The notes: generated by a model not told the origin, from the sequence alone. Shown: positions 1-11,682, counted from the first letter of the stretch. The stretch: 64,000 nucleotides of DNA from Roseomonas sp. HF4 (GCF_005222755.1 NZ_STGD01000003.1:248001-312000), one strand, 5' to 3'. Numbers and translations are program-made.

Positions 1-20
1 CAAGGCCAAGGACGCGCCCG

Positions 21-1175
21 ATGCTCCCCTCCCAGCGCCATCTCTTCGACATCCCGCGGGAGGTCGCCTACATCAACGCCGCCGCCTGGTCGCCGCTGCC
101 GCTGGCGGTGCAGGAGGCGGGGCGGCGCGGCGCCCTGCGGAAGGGCCGGCCCTGGGAGGTCGACCCCGGCCTCGGCGCGCAGCAGCAGGAACGCTGCCGC
201 GCCGCCGCCGCCGCCCTGATCGGCGCGGCGCCGGAGGATGTCGCGCTGATCCCCTCGGTCTCCTACGGCGTCGCGACCGCGGGCAAGATCCTCGCCCCGC
301 CGGCCGGGACGCGCGTGCTGGTGCTCGAGGACGACCACTCCTCCCCCGTGCTGGAATGGATGGCGCGCGCCCCGGCCCAGGGCTTCGTGGTGGAGGCGGT
401 GAAGCGCCCCGCGGACGGCGACTGGACCGCGGCGGTCGAAGCGGCCATCGCGCGCCCCGGCGCGCCCGTCTCGCTCGCGTCGATCTCCAACGTCCATTGG
501 GCGGATGGCGCGGTGATCGACCTCGACCGCATCGCCCCCGCCCTGCGCGCGATCGGCGCGGCGCTGCTGGTGGATGCGACGCACGGGGCGGGGATGATGG
601 ACCTCGATGTCGCGCGCATCGATCCCGACGTCCTGATCTTCCCGACCTACAAATGGGTGCTCGGCCCCTATGGCCGCGCCTTCGCCTACATCGCGAAGCG
701 GCGGCAGGACGGCGTGCCGCTGGAACAGACGCCGTTCGGCCGCCGTTCGGTATCCTCCGAACGCGTGCCGTATTTCGCCGACCTCGCCTACGTGCAGAAC
801 GCGCGGCGCTTCGACATGGGCGAACGCGACCATTTCATCGGCCTCGACATGGCGGCGACGGGGATGGAGATGATGGCCGGCTGGGGCCAGGGCGCGATCG
901 CCGAGCGCTGCGCCATGCTGACCGCGCGGCTGGAGGACGGGCTGGCCGCGGCCGGCGCCGCGCTGCCCCGGCGGAGCCTGCGCGTGCCGCACATCCTCTG
1001 CGTGTCCTTCCCTGGCGGCATGCCGGCGGGGCTGGTGGACGCGCTGGCGGCGGAGGGGGCGCATGCGGCGCCGCGTCTCGGCCGGCTGCGCATCAGCCCG
1101 CATGTCTACAACGACGAGGAGGACGTGGACCGCTTCGTCGCGGCCTTCGCGCGCGCGGCACGGCGCGCCGCCTGA
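21..1175 (+). CDS. PLP-dependent class V aminotransferase / isopenicillin N epimerase-like
   Basis: A 384-residue fold-type I PLP enzyme of the class V (cysteine desulfurase / isopenicillin N epimerase / kynureninase-like) superfamily. The PLP Schiff-base lysine is probably K211 in FPTYKWVLGPYG, and the PLP-ring aspartate is D185 in LLVDATHGAG. The start ATG follows AAGGA at good spacing. No partner gene is visible because the window begins 20 bases upstream. It ends just before a strong hairpin shared with convergent glnA. The substrate cannot be told from sequence; family members act on cysteine, kynurenine or other amino acids. Family is certain, substrate unknown. Confidence 0.85.
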   Translation: MLPSQRHLFDIPREVAYINAAAWSPLPLAVQEAGRRGALRKGRPWEVDPGLGAQQQERCRAAAAALIGAAPEDVALIPSVSYGVATAGKILAPPAGTRVLVLEDDHSSPVLEWMARAPAQGFVVEAVKRPADGDWTAAVEAAIARPGAPVSLASISNVHWADGAVIDLDRIAPALRAIGAALLVDATHGAGMMDLDVARIDPDVLIFPTYKWVLGPYGRAFAYIAKRRQDGVPLEQTPFGRRSVSSERVPYFADLAYVQNARRFDMGERDHFIGLDMAATGMEMMAGWGQGAIAERCAMLTARLEDGLAAAGAALPRRSLRVPHILCVSFPGGMPAGLVDALAAEGAHAAPRLGRLRISPHVYNDEEDVDRFVAAFARAARRAA

Positions 1176-1183
1176 AACGCGAA

Positions 1184-1208
1184 GGGCCCCGCGCGATGCG
1201 CGGGGCCC
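1184..1208. terminator. Bidirectional hairpin between aminotransferase and glnA
   Basis: A perfect 11-bp GC stem (1184-1194 with 1198-1208) with a 3-base GAT loop lies between the convergent stops at 1175 and 1234. No clear T-run follows on the plus strand; the minus strand has a weakly T-rich tail. It probably ends transcription from both sides. Confidence 0.65.
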
Positions 1209-1233
1209 CCGTTGCGTCCGGTCCCGGGCGGGA

Positions 1234-2676
1234 TCAGACGGAGTAGTACATCTCGAACTCGACCGGGTGCGGGGTGTGCTCGAAGCGGTACACCTCGCCC
1301 CACTTCAGCTCGATGTAGCTCTCGATCTGGTCCTTCGAGAACACGTCGCCGGCCAGCAGGAACTCGTGGTCGGCGGCGAGCGCCTGCAGCGCCTCGCGCA
1401 GCGAGCCGCACACCGTGGGGATGCCCTTCAGCTCCTCCGGCGGCAGGTCGTAGAGGTCCTTGTCCATGGCATCGCCCGGATGGATCTTGTTCTTGATGCC
1501 ATCGAGGCCGGCCATCAGCATCGCCGCGAAGGCGAGGTAGGGGTTCGCACCCGGATCCGGGAAGCGGACCTCGACGCGCTTGGCCTTCGGGGACGTCGCA
1601 TACGGGATGCGGCAGGACGCCGACCGGTTGCGGGCCGAATAGGCCAGCAGCACGGGGGCCTCGAAGCCCGGGATCAGCCGCTTGTAGGAATTGGTCAGCG
1701 GGTTGGTGAAGGCGTTCAGCGCCTTGGCGTGCTTGATGATGCCGCCGATGTAGTAGAGCGCGCTCTCGCTCAGGTCGGCGTAGCCGTTGCCGGCGAAGAC
1801 CGGCTTGCCCGACTTCCAGATCGACTGGTGGACGTGCATGCCCGAGCCGTTGTCGCCATAGACCGGCTTCGGCATGAAGGTCGCGGTCTTGCCGTAGCTG
1901 TGGGCCACGTTGTGCACGCAGTACTTGTAGATCTGCATGAAGTCCGCCTGCTGCACGAGCGGGCCGAACTTGGTGCCGAGCTCATGCTGCGACTGCGCCA
2001 CCTCGTGGTGGTGCTTCTCGCCGGGCAGGCCCATCTCGATCATGGTCGAGAGCATCTCCGCGCGGAGATCCTGCTCGCTGTCCACGGGGGGGACGGGGAA
2101 GTAGCCGCCCTTCACGCCCGGGCGGTGGCCCATGTTGCCCTCGGGGTAGTCCTTCAGGCTGGCCTGCGGGCCCTCGATGCTGTCGAGCTGGTAGATGCCG
2201 TAGGTGCCGCCCGTGCCGAACTTCACGTTGTCGAACACGAAGAACTCGGCTTCCGGGCCGAAATAGGCGATGTCGCCGATGCCGGTGGACTTCAGGTATT
2301 CCTCGGCCTTCTTGGCCGTGCCGCGCGGGTCGCGGTTGTAGCGCTGGCCGGTCGACGGCTCGTAGATGTCGCAGAACAGGATCATCTGCGGCTTGGCCGA
2401 GAACGGGTCCATCACCGCGGTCGACGCGTCCGGCATCAGGATCATGTCGCTCTCGTTGATCGCCTTCCAGCCGGCGATCGACGAGCCGTCGAACATGATC
2501 CCTTCCTCGAAGATCTCGGGCTCCATCGTCGAGACGTGCTGCGCCGTGTGCTGCCACTTGCCGCGCGGGTCGGTGAAGCGGAAGTCCACGTATTCGACGC
2601 TGTGCTCCTTGATCATCTCCATGACCTTGGAGACGGCGGAGCTGCCACCTGCTGCGGCGGCGGGCTTCTTGGCCAT
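1234..2676 (-). CDS. glnA: Glutamine synthetase type I (GSI)
   Basis: Makes glutamine from glutamate, ammonia and ATP; a cytoplasmic dodecamer. The 480-residue length fits GSI-beta. Visible GS signatures are [19 protein letters not shown] and the adenylylation loop [10 protein letters not shown], whose tyrosine (about Y409) is the AMP-modified residue in adenylylated GSI enzymes. The ATG at 2674-2676 gives a short Ala-rich N-terminal extension ([11 protein letters not shown]) before the conserved start. The open frame continues further upstream, but that part lies across intergenic sequence and glnB and is not homologous. It lies downstream of glnB on the same strand, 206 bp away, with a strong hairpin in the gap. 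Probably co-transcribed and nitrogen-controlled. Confidence 0.98.
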   Translation of the reverse strand: MAKKPAAAAGGSSAVSKVMEMIKEHSVEYVDFRFTDPRGKWQHTAQHVSTMEPEIFEEGIMFDGSSIAGWKAINESDMILMPDASTAVMDPFSAKPQMILFCDIYEPSTGQRYNRDPRGTAKKAEEYLKSTGIGDIAYFGPEAEFFVFDNVKFGTGGTYGIYQLDSIEGPQASLKDYPEGNMGHRPGVKGGYFPVPPVDSEQDLRAEMLSTMIEMGLPGEKHHHEVAQSQHELGTKFGPLVQQADFMQIYKYCVHNVAHSYGKTATFMPKPVYGDNGSGMHVHQSIWKSGKPVFAGNGYADLSESALYYIGGIIKHAKALNAFTNPLTNSYKRLIPGFEAPVLLAYSARNRSASCRIPYATSPKAKRVEVRFPDPGANPYLAFAAMLMAGLDGIKNKIHPGDAMDKDLYDLPPEELKGIPTVCGSLREALQALAADHEFLLAGDVFSKDQIESYIELKWGEVYRFEHTPHPVEFEMYYSV

Positions 2677-2774
2677 GATGTGCGGTCCTGTTCCCTGACT
2701 GCGAAAACCCCGAAATCTGTTCCGGCGCCGCGGCTTCGGTGCCCCGCGGCGCTGCCCGGCTTGCCCGGCCCGCC

Positions 2775-2827
2775 GGCGCATCGCGCCGACCGGCCCGGCT
2801 GTTCCGGCCCGGCAGGCGCGATGCGCC
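2775..2827. promoter_or_regulatory. 13-bp perfect inverted repeat in the glnB-glnA gap
   Basis: Positions 2775-2787 and 2815-2827 are exact reverse complements, separated by 27 bases that are themselves rich in CCGGCCCGG. With both genes transcribed right to left this would form a stable hairpin in the intercistronic RNA. It could be an attenuator, a processing or stability element that sets the glnB:glnA ratio, or a partial terminator. No T-run is seen. Confidence 0.5.
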
Positions 2828-2882
2828 GCGTCCGGACCAGGCGCCGCCCCCCGCCGAGGAAGGGGCGACGAAATCCTTGGGC

Positions 2883-4762
<1,880 letters not shown>

Positions 4763-4854
4763 AGGCGTCGATGCGACCTTAGCGCGACGTCTCAAAAATA
4801 AACTCGCGTTAATTCATCGTGAATCTACCCCTCGCGGTCGGGAGTAACCTATTG

Positions 4855-4867
4855 CCACAACATGTGG
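4855..4867. promoter_or_regulatory. Small palindrome in an AT-rich leader
   Basis: CCACAACATGTGG (5-bp arms, 3-base centre) lies in the 209-bp gap 4763-4971. This gap is strikingly AT-rich for this genome: 4786-4815 and 4888-4912 consist largely of A and T. It could be an operator or part of the promoter of the small membrane protein gene that follows. No specific regulator can be named. Confidence 0.3.
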
Positions 4868-4971
4868 TGGCGCCTACGGGCATCGCAAAATTAAGATAAT
4901 AATAGTAATTGCAGGCACGCGAGCAATCGTGGTCTAGTCCCCATCGTCGATTGCAAAAAGGGGCAGTCACC

Positions 4972-5262
4972 ATGTCGGATACGGGACTCATGGATCGTCA
5001 GCGCATGCAGCGCTCGATCGCAGACCAACCGTTCGAGGACGGCCGCCTCGCGACCCTCCTTGGCCTGGTCGGCATCCTGATGGGCTTCGCCGCCGCGGCG
5101 GCCGGAACCTGGATCGCCTACGGCCAGGCCGGGTCGCTCGTGCCGCTGCCGGGCGGATTGCCGGCCGCCGAATCGCAGGTGGTCAGCATCTATCTTGTGG
5201 CCTGCGGCGCCATGACGGCGTTCCTCGGCGGCATCAGCATCTATCGCGCGCAGCGCTCCTGA
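4972..5262 (+). CDS. Small two-TM membrane protein, unknown function
   Basis: A 96-residue protein not recognised. It has a hydrophilic N-terminus of about 27 residues and two probable transmembrane helices (about 28-50, ATLLGLVGILMGFAAAAAG, and about 70-90, VSIYLVACGAMTAFLGGIS) linked by a Gly/Pro-rich loop. The ATG at 4972 follows AAAAAGGGG; an earlier in-frame ATG at 4909 lacks a ribosome site. It is a single-gene unit bounded by an AT-rich leader upstream and a perfect hairpin downstream. The AT-rich leader suggests separate regulation. Confidence 0.7.
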   Translation: MSDTGLMDRQRMQRSIADQPFEDGRLATLLGLVGILMGFAAAAAGTWIAYGQAGSLVPLPGGLPAAESQVVSIYLVACGAMTAFLGGISIYRAQRS

Positions 5263-5346
5263 CGCGGCGCCCGTCGGGCAGGGCCGCCGCGCGATTGCGT
5301 CGGCCCGACATAAGCTGCTCCGGAATCGGCGTTTTTCGAAGCAGGA

Positions 5347-5378
5347 CATCCGACCAGATTTTCCCGCCTGGTCGGATG
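5347..5378. terminator. Bidirectional hairpin terminator
   Basis: A perfect 11-bp stem (CATCCGACCAG with CTGGTCGGATG) and a 10-base loop lie between the convergent stops at 5262 and 5383. It is likely shared by both genes. Confidence 0.65.
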
Positions 5379-5382
5379 GTGC

Positions 5383-5628
5383 CTAGGCTCCGGCGTCGCG
5401 CAGGTAAGGCTCGACGGTCCCGGTCAGCTTCAGCGTCAGCGGCCGGCCATGGCGGTCGAGCGACTTGCCCATGGACACGCGCACCCAGCCTTCGCTGACG
5501 CAGTATTCCTCGACATTCGTCTTTTCCTGACCGCGGAAGCGGATGCCGACGCCGCGCGCGAGCAGTTCCTCGTTGAAATAAGGGCTCGACGGGTCGGTGG
5601 AGAGGCGGTCGGGCAGGGTCTCGCTCAT
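5383..5628 (-). CDS. DUF3297 family protein
   Basis: An 81-residue protein matching the small DUF3297 family, with conserved features LPDRLSTDPSSPYFNEELL, GVGIRF and VEEYCVSEGWVRV. The function of the family is unknown. It lies 11 bp downstream of the crotonase-fold gene on the same strand, and its AGGAG ribosome site overlaps that gene's stop, so the two are likely translated from one transcript. Length is normal for the family. Confidence 0.85.
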   Translation of the reverse strand: MSETLPDRLSTDPSSPYFNEELLARGVGIRFRGQEKTNVEEYCVSEGWVRVSMGKSLDRHGRPLTLKLTGTVEPYLRDAGA

Positions 5629-5639
5629 CGCTCGGCTCC

Positions 5640-6419
5640 TCAGGCGCCGCGGAAGACGGGGGCGCGCTTCGCGCGGAAGGCCGCGAGGCCCTCCTGGATG
5701 TCGGCGCTTTCCTTGCAGAGCCGCGCGCGCTCCTCGCAGGCCGCGACATCCAGCGCGCCGTGGCCGATCTCGTTCAGCGCCTGCTTCATGCCCTGCACCG
5801 CGAGCGGCGCCATCGACGCCAGCGTGGCCGCCAGCGCATCCACCGCGGCGTCGAGCCCCTCGGGCGGCACCAGGTGCGTCAGGTAGCCGATGCGCAGCAA
5901 CTCCTCGGCGCCCAGCTTCTCGGCCGTCAGGAACAGCCGCTTCGCCGTGTTCATGCCGAGCCGCGAGACGTAGCGCCTGAGCCCGCCCGGATAGTAGTGC
6001 ACGCCGAGCCGCCCGGCCGGCATGAACATCTCCATCCCCGCGACGCCCACGCGGAAATCGGCGGTCAGCGCCAGGTCGGTCGCGCCGCCATAGACGCCGC
6101 CCTGCAGGCGGCAGATGGTCGGCACGCGCAGCGCCTCGAAGCGGTCCACCAGCACGTCGAAGCCGGGCGCCTTCGCGGCCGCCTCCCTGTCCTCGGCGAA
6201 GCCGCCCAGGTGGAAGCCCGCGCTGAAGGCAGGGCCGGAGGCGGCGAGCACCAGCACGCGCAACTCGCGGTTCGCGTCCACCACGTCGAAATGCTCGAGC
6301 AGGCGCACGATGTCGCCGGGCTCGACGCGGTTGCGGTGCCGCGCGCGGTGCAGGCGGATGGTGGCCCGGTGGCCCGAGATCTCGAGGCTCGGCGGGTCCA
6401 GGCGGGGGTCTTCGGTCAT
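5640..6419 (-). CDS. Crotonase-fold (enoyl-CoA hydratase/isomerase family) protein
   Basis: A 259-residue crotonase superfamily member. The oxyanion-hole regions SAGFHLGG and GGVYGGATDLALTADFRVG are visible. At the two positions that carry the catalytic glutamates in enoyl-CoA hydratase (GGGCE and QPE) this protein has Asp and Ala (GGATD, MPA), so simple hydratase chemistry is doubtful. An isomerase, hydrolase or decarboxylase role is possible. The ATG at 6417-6419 was chosen over an in-frame ATG at 6497 because homology begins after MTEDPRLDPPSLEI. Followed by DUF3297 in the same direction. Confidence 0.85.
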   Translation of the reverse strand: MTEDPRLDPPSLEISGHRATIRLHRARHRNRVEPGDIVRLLEHFDVVDANRELRVLVLAASGPAFSAGFHLGGFAEDREAAAKAPGFDVLVDRFEALRVPTICRLQGGVYGGATDLALTADFRVGVAGMEMFMPAGRLGVHYYPGGLRRYVSRLGMNTAKRLFLTAEKLGAEELLRIGYLTHLVPPEGLDAAVDALAATLASMAPLAVQGMKQALNEIGHGALDVAACEERARLCKESADIQEGLAAFRAKRAPVFRGA

Positions 6420-6480
6420 GGCGGTCCTCTCGTCGCGGCCATTCTCCCCGATGGCGGGGCGGATGGCCATGGCGTCCGCG

Positions 6481-7740
6481 TCAGGCCGCGCGGGCATCGG
6501 CCTCGGCGTCCATCAGCGCGAGCCCCTCGGCGACCGAGACGAACTCGCCGCCGGCATCGATGCGCGCCGCGCCGAAGCGGTCCTCGAAGATCCGCCGCAC
6601 GGCGGGCACGAAGGAGGTGCCGCCCGTGAGGAACACGCGGTCCACCGCGGCGGGCGCGATGGCGGCGTCGGCCAGCGCCGCGTCGACCGCGCCCGCGATG
6701 CGCGCGAGGTCAGGCGCGATCCAGCCCTCGAAGGCGGCGCGGTCGATCTCCTCGGCCAGCGCGAAGCCGCCGTGCCGGAAGTCGAGCACCGCGCAGTCCG
6801 CCACCGACAGCGCGGCCTTCACGCCCGAAACCGCGCGATAGAGCGCGTAGCCCGCCTCCTCCTCCACCAGGCGGATCAGCCAGTGCAGGCGCTCGGGATG
6901 CTCGGCGGTGCGCGCGACCTCGGCGATGTCGCGCAGCATGCGGGGCGCGCGCATCATCGACAGCCGGTTCCAGCGCGCGAAGCTCGTGAACCAGGCGGGC
7001 GGCACGGGCAGCATCTCGCCGCCCATGACGCTGTAGCCCGTGCCCTTGCCGAGGCAGGGCGCGACGACACGGTCGATGATGCGGGCATCGAAGGCGTCGC
7101 CCGCGATGCCGACGCCCGCATGGCCCAGCGCCACGACGCGCCGGGGCGACCCGCGGTCGAAGCGCAGCACCGAGAAGTCGCTCGTGCCGCCGCCGAAATC
7201 CGCGACCAGCACGACCGCCGCGGCATCGAGGCCGCGGGCGAAGCGATGCCCCGCCGCCGCGGGCTCCAGTGCCACGCGCACCGCGCCGAGCCCTGCCGCG
7301 GCGAAGCCGGCGCGCAGCCGACGCTCGCCCAGGCCCTCGTCCTGCCCCTGGCCGACGAATCGCACCGGCCGGCCCACCGTGACCCCGGCGCCGTCGAGGT
7401 CGTCGCGGAACGGCTCCAGCAAGGCGCCGAGGAACAGCCCGACCAGCGCCTCGAGGGTGTGGGTGCGGCCGAAGACCCGCGTCTCCGTGAAGCTCTGCTG
7501 CGCGAGGTAGGATTTCATCGACATGATGAGGCGGCTGTCGATCGGATCGGCGAGGTGGGCCTCGATCGCGGCCGGGCCGGCGGCGTGGCGGGCCGGCCCC
7601 GGGCCGTCGCGCCAGAAGCACAGGACGGAGCGGAACACATCGTCCGTCGCGTGGCGCAGCGTCCGGAGCGAGCCATCGGCGCGCCGCATCGCGACGACGC
7701 TGTTCGTCGTGCCGAAATCGATGCCGATGGCGGGGCGCAT
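6481..7740 (-). CDS. Hsp70-like actin-fold ATPase (YegD type)
   Basis: A 419-residue protein with the Hsp70/actin nucleotide-binding fold: phosphate-1 motif IGIDFGTTNSVVA at the N-terminus, phosphate-2 VADFGGGTSDFSVL, and adenosine motif VFLTGGTSFVPAVRR near the C-terminus. There is no room for an Hsp70 substrate-binding domain, which places it with YegD-type chaperone-like proteins rather than DnaK. The start at 7740 puts DFGTT about seven residues in; an extension to 7797 adds a non-conserved Arg/Gly-rich tail. The client is unknown. Confidence 0.88.
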   Translation of the reverse strand: MRPAIGIDFGTTNSVVAMRRADGSLRTLRHATDDVFRSVLCFWRDGPGPARHAAGPAAIEAHLADPIDSRLIMSMKSYLAQQSFTETRVFGRTHTLEALVGLFLGALLEPFRDDLDGAGVTVGRPVRFVGQGQDEGLGERRLRAGFAAAGLGAVRVALEPAAAGHRFARGLDAAAVVLVADFGGGTSDFSVLRFDRGSPRRVVALGHAGVGIAGDAFDARIIDRVVAPCLGKGTGYSVMGGEMLPVPPAWFTSFARWNRLSMMRAPRMLRDIAEVARTAEHPERLHWLIRLVEEEAGYALYRAVSGVKAALSVADCAVLDFRHGGFALAEEIDRAAFEGWIAPDLARIAGAVDAALADAAIAPAAVDRVFLTGGTSFVPAVRRIFEDRFGAARIDAGGEFVSVAEGLALMDAEADARAA

Positions 7741-7806
7741 GCGCAGCGGGTCTCCGGGCGGGGCGCGCCTTGAACCCCGCCCGCCGCGTCCTGGCAAGCC
7801 CCGGCG

Positions 7807-9951
7807 CTACGCCGCCTTGGCTTCGCGCCGCCGGCGCGTCAGCACGAACTCGGTATAGCCGTTCGGCTGCGCCGCGCCCTCGAACACCAGGTCGCAGGCC
7901 GCCTTGAAGGCGGGCCCGTCGAAGCCCGGCGCCATCGGCACATAGGCCGGGTCGCCGGCATTCTGCCGGTCCACCACGGCCGCCATGCGCTTCATGGTCT
8001 CCATGACCTGCGCCTCGCTCGCCACGCCGTGGCGCAGCCAGTTGGCGATGTGCTGGCTGCTGATGCGAAGCGTCGCGCGGTCTTCCATCAGGCCCACGTC
8101 GTTGATGTCGGGCACCTTGGAGCAGCCCACGCCCTGGTCCACCCAGCGCACCACGTAGCCCAGGATGCCCTGCGCGTTGTTGTCGAGCTCCGCCTGCACG
8201 TCGGCCGGCGACCAGTTGGTGTCGCGCGCGAGCGGCACGGTCAGGATGTCGTCCAGCTTCGCGCGCCGCCCGCCCTTCGCGATCTCCTCCTGCCGCGCGG
8301 CGACGTCCACCTCGTGGTAGTGCAGCGCGTGCAGCACGGCGGCGGTGGGGGAGGGCACCCAGGCGGTGTTGGCGCCCGCCTTCGGGTGGCCGACCTTCTG
8401 CTCGAGCATCGCGGCCATCAGGTCGGGCATCGCCCACATTCCCTTGCCGATCTGCGCGCGTCCGCGCAGGCCGCAGGTCAGGCCGACATCGACGTTCCAG
8501 TCCTCGTAGGCGCGGATCCAGGGCAGCGCCTTCATGTCGTTCTTGCGCACGACGGCGCCGGCCTCCATCGAGGTGTGGATCTCGTCCCCCGTGCGGTCGA
8601 GGAAGCCGGTGTTGATGAAGACCACCCGGTCGCGCGCCGCCGCGATGCAGGCCTTGAGGTTGACCGTGGTGCGCCGCTCCTCGTCCATGATGCCCATCTT
8701 GAGCGTGGCGCGCTTCATGCCGAGCGCATCCTCGACGCGGGCGAACAGCGCATCCGCCCAGGCCACTTCGTCCGGCCCGTGCATCTTCGGCTTCACGATG
8801 TAGACGCTGCCCGCGCGGGAATTCATCCGCTTGCCGCGGATGTCGTGCAGCGCGATCGCCGCGGTGCAGAGCGCGTCCAGCACCGTCTCGGGCACCTCGG
8901 CGCCGTCCAGCGTCACGGCGTCGGTCATCATGTGGTGGCCGACGTTGCGCACCAGCATGACGGAGCGCCCGTGCAGCGTCATGGCGCCGCCGGACGGCTT
9001 CTGGAAGATGCGGTCGGCGTTGAGCCGGCGCGTCATCGTCCTGCCGTCCTTCTCGAACTCCGCGGCCAGGTCGCCCTTCATCAGCCCGAGCCAGTTGCGA
9101 TAGACGCCGACCTTGTCCTCGGCATCCACGGCCGCGACGGAATCCTCGCAATCCTGGATCGTGGTCAGCGCCGCTTCCAGCACGACGTCGGAGATGCCGG
9201 CCGCATCCGTCCTGCCGATCGGATGGTCGCGGTCGAACTTCACCTCGACATGCAGCCCGTTGTTCACAAACAGCAGCGCCGTCGGCGCGTGCGGCTCGCC
9301 CAGGAAGCCCACGCACTGGCCGGGCCGTGCCAGCCCCACCTTGGCGCCGTCCTTCATCGTGACTTCGAGCGCGCCGGCCTCGAGCCCGTAGCCGGCGGCG
9401 TCGGCATGGCTGCCGCGGGCGAGCGGCGCGGCGCGGTCGAGCACCGCGCGCGCGCGGGCGATCACGGCTGCGCCCCGCTTCGGGTCGTAGCCGCGGGCCC
9501 GCGGCCCGTCCTGCGGGATCGCATCCGTGCCGTAGAGCGCGTCATAAAGGCTGCCCCAGCGCGCATTGGCCGCGTTCAGCGCATAGCGCGCGTTCGAGAC
9601 CGGCACGACGAGCTGCGGCCCGGCCATGGAAGCGATCTCGGCATCCACGTCCGTCGTCGCGACCATCACCTCGCCGGGCTCGGGCAGCAGGTAGCCGACC
9701 TCCCGCAGGAAGGCGGTGTAGGCGGCGAGGTCGATGGGCTTCGCGGGGTTGGCGCGATGCCAGGCGTCGATCTTCGCCTGCAGGTCGTCGCGCTTCTTCA
9801 GGAGCGCCGCGTTCTGCGGCGCCATCTCGCGCAGGATGCGCTCCATTGCGTCCCAGAAGCGCGCGGGCTCGACCCCTGTGCCGGGCAGCGCCTCGGCTTC
9901 CATGAAGGCCTTGAGCACGGGGGCGACGACGAGGCCCTTCGTTGCGGGCAT
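7807..9951 (-). CDS. glcB: Malate synthase G
   Basis: Condenses glyoxylate with acetyl-CoA to malate in the glyoxylate bypass or in glycolate/glyoxylate use. At 714 residues it has the length of the monomeric G isoform. Recognisable regions are the N-terminal [49 protein letters not shown] and [11 protein letters not shown]. No isocitrate lyase is in the window. It is divergently arranged with the gamma-glutamyltransferase-family gene across 154 bp. Confidence 0.97.
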   Translation of the reverse strand: MPATKGLVVAPVLKAFMEAEALPGTGVEPARFWDAMERILREMAPQNAALLKKRDDLQAKIDAWHRANPAKPIDLAAYTAFLREVGYLLPEPGEVMVATTDVDAEIASMAGPQLVVPVSNARYALNAANARWGSLYDALYGTDAIPQDGPRARGYDPKRGAAVIARARAVLDRAAPLARGSHADAAGYGLEAGALEVTMKDGAKVGLARPGQCVGFLGEPHAPTALLFVNNGLHVEVKFDRDHPIGRTDAAGISDVVLEAALTTIQDCEDSVAAVDAEDKVGVYRNWLGLMKGDLAAEFEKDGRTMTRRLNADRIFQKPSGGAMTLHGRSVMLVRNVGHHMMTDAVTLDGAEVPETVLDALCTAAIALHDIRGKRMNSRAGSVYIVKPKMHGPDEVAWADALFARVEDALGMKRATLKMGIMDEERRTTVNLKACIAAARDRVVFINTGFLDRTGDEIHTSMEAGAVVRKNDMKALPWIRAYEDWNVDVGLTCGLRGRAQIGKGMWAMPDLMAAMLEQKVGHPKAGANTAWVPSPTAAVLHALHYHEVDVAARQEEIAKGGRRAKLDDILTVPLARDTNWSPADVQAELDNNAQGILGYVVRWVDQGVGCSKVPDINDVGLMEDRATLRISSQHIANWLRHGVASEAQVMETMKRMAAVVDRQNAGDPAYVPMAPGFDGPAFKAACDLVFEGAAQPNGYTEFVLTRRRREAKAA

Positions 9952-10105
9952 GGCAACTTCTCCTGAACGCGCGCGCCCTCCCCGGGCGCGAATGAGGGCC
10001 GCTTCCTAGGCGCAAAGCCGCCCTGGGGCAAACGCGGGGCTGCGGGGCTTGCCCGCCGCAGCCCCCGGCGCGACGCTGCCCCCGAACCTGAGGAAGGAAC
10101 GCCCC

Positions 10106-11677
10106 ATGGCCTGGATGCCGCCCCCGCATGTCACACAGCACTGGCAGGTGACCAAGCCCGGCGCCACGGGGAAGCGCGGCATGGTCGCATCCCAGGCGCG
10201 GGACGCGGCGGAAGCGGGCCTGGCCATCCTGGATGAAGGCGGCACGGCGGCCGATGCGGCGGTCGCGACGGCCTTCGCGCTGGCCGTCGTCGAGCCCTGG
10301 AACTCCGGGCTCGGCGGCATCGGCTTCGCGCAGGTGGCGGGACCCGGCCTGCCGGCCGAGACGCTCGATTTCGGCCCGGTCTCCCCGCACGCGCTCGACC
10401 CCTCGGCCTTCCCGATGACGGGGGTGATGAAGGACGACCTCTTCACCTGGCCCGAGGTGTTCGAGGACCGCAATATCCACGGGCCGCTGTCCTTCGCGAT
10501 CCCGTCCTCGGTCGCGGGCTACGCGGCGCTGCACGCGCGGCACGGCAGGCTGCCGCTGTCGGTCGTGATGGCGCCGGCCGTGGCGCTGGCCAGGCGCGGC
10601 CTGGCGCAGGACTGGTTCACCACGCTCAAGATCGCGAACAGCGCCGCCGTGCTCCGGCGCTACGCGGAATCTGCGCGCATCTACCTCCCCGGCGGCCTGC
10701 CGCCCGTCGCCCCCTACCAGGGCAGCCCGGGCTTCTTCCGCCAGGGGAAGCTGGCCGAGACGCTCGAACGCCTGGCCCATGCCGGCCTGCGGGATTTCTA
10801 CGAGGGCGAGGTGGCCGGCGAACTGCTCGCCGACTTCCGGGAGATGGGCTCGCCGATCAGCGCGGCCGACCTCGTCGGCTGCAAGGCGCTGGTCAAGCCG
10901 GCGCTGGAGGCCGAATGGCGTGGCAAGCGGCTGTTCCTGGCGAACGGCCTGACCGCGGCGCCGACGCTGCTGCGCGTGCTCGAGGGCATGCGCAGCGCCG
11001 ACTTCTCGGGCAGGGCGCCCTCGGCCGCCTGGTATGCGCAGCTCGCGCGCGTAATGCGCGCGGCCTATGCCGAGCGGCTGGCCGGCCTCGGTGATGCCGA
11101 GCCGAAGGCCGCGGAATCCTGCACCACCCACCTGACCGTCTGCGACAAGGACGGGATGATGGTGGCGATGACGACGACGCTGCTGTCCTCCATGGGCAGC
11201 CGCGTCGTGCTGCCGCGCTCGGGGGTGCTGATGAACAACGGCATCATGTGGTTCGACCCGCGGCCGGAGGCGCGGAACGCCATCGCGCCGGGCAAGCGGC
11301 CGCTCACCAACATGTGCCCCGTGATCGCGGCCGAAGGGGGCGCGCCCTCGATCGCCGCCGGCGCTTCGGGCGGGCGGCGGATCATGGCGGCAGTGTTCCA
11401 GATGCTGTCCTACGTCGCGGATTTCGGCATGGACCCCGACCGGGCGGCGCATCATCCGCGGCTCGACGTCTCGGGGCCCGACGGGGTCACGGCCGACATC
11501 CGCCTCGGCGCCGAGACGCTGGCCGCACTGGCGAAGGACGCGGAGGTGACCGAGGTGGAGCACGCCGTGCTGCCGGTGAACTTCGCCTGCCCCAACCTGA
11601 TCCGCATCGCCCCCGACGGCACGCGACACGGGACGACCGACGCCATGAGCCCCTGGAGCGCCGCTCTCGCGCAGTGA
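10106..11677 (+). CDS. Gamma-glutamyltransferase / cephalosporin acylase family protein
   Basis: A 523-residue Ntn-hydrolase of the gamma-glutamyltransferase family. Such enzymes self-cleave before a catalytic threonine; here the likely site is the Thr pair in ESCTTHLTVCDKDG, about two thirds along. N-terminal features include GMVASQARDAAEAGLAIL and NSGLGGIG. No signal peptide is apparent from the chosen ATG at 10106 (ribosome site AGGAAGGAA), so unlike periplasmic Ggt it may be cytoplasmic. Substrate (glutathione, gamma-glutamyl compounds or acyl amides) is open. A T-tailed hairpin follows. Confidence 0.85.
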   Translation: MAWMPPPHVTQHWQVTKPGATGKRGMVASQARDAAEAGLAILDEGGTAADAAVATAFALAVVEPWNSGLGGIGFAQVAGPGLPAETLDFGPVSPHALDPSAFPMTGVMKDDLFTWPEVFEDRNIHGPLSFAIPSSVAGYAALHARHGRLPLSVVMAPAVALARRGLAQDWFTTLKIANSAAVLRRYAESARIYLPGGLPPVAPYQGSPGFFRQGKLAETLERLAHAGLRDFYEGEVAGELLADFREMGSPISAADLVGCKALVKPALEAEWRGKRLFLANGLTAAPTLLRVLEGMRSADFSGRAPSAAWYAQLARVMRAAYAERLAGLGDAEPKAAESCTTHLTVCDKDGMMVAMTTTLLSSMGSRVVLPRSGVLMNNGIMWFDPRPEARNAIAPGKRPLTNMCPVIAAEGGAPSIAAGASGGRRIMAAVFQMLSYVADFGMDPDRAAHHPRLDVSGPDGVTADIRLGAETLAALAKDAEVTEVEHAVLPVNFACPNLIRIAPDGTRHGTTDAMSPWSAALAQ

Positions 11678-11682
11678 CCCCG

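Noticed and set aside
8029-9966. A 645-codon plus-strand frame
   Set aside because: Antisense to malate synthase G, low-complexity translation, no ribosome site or domain.
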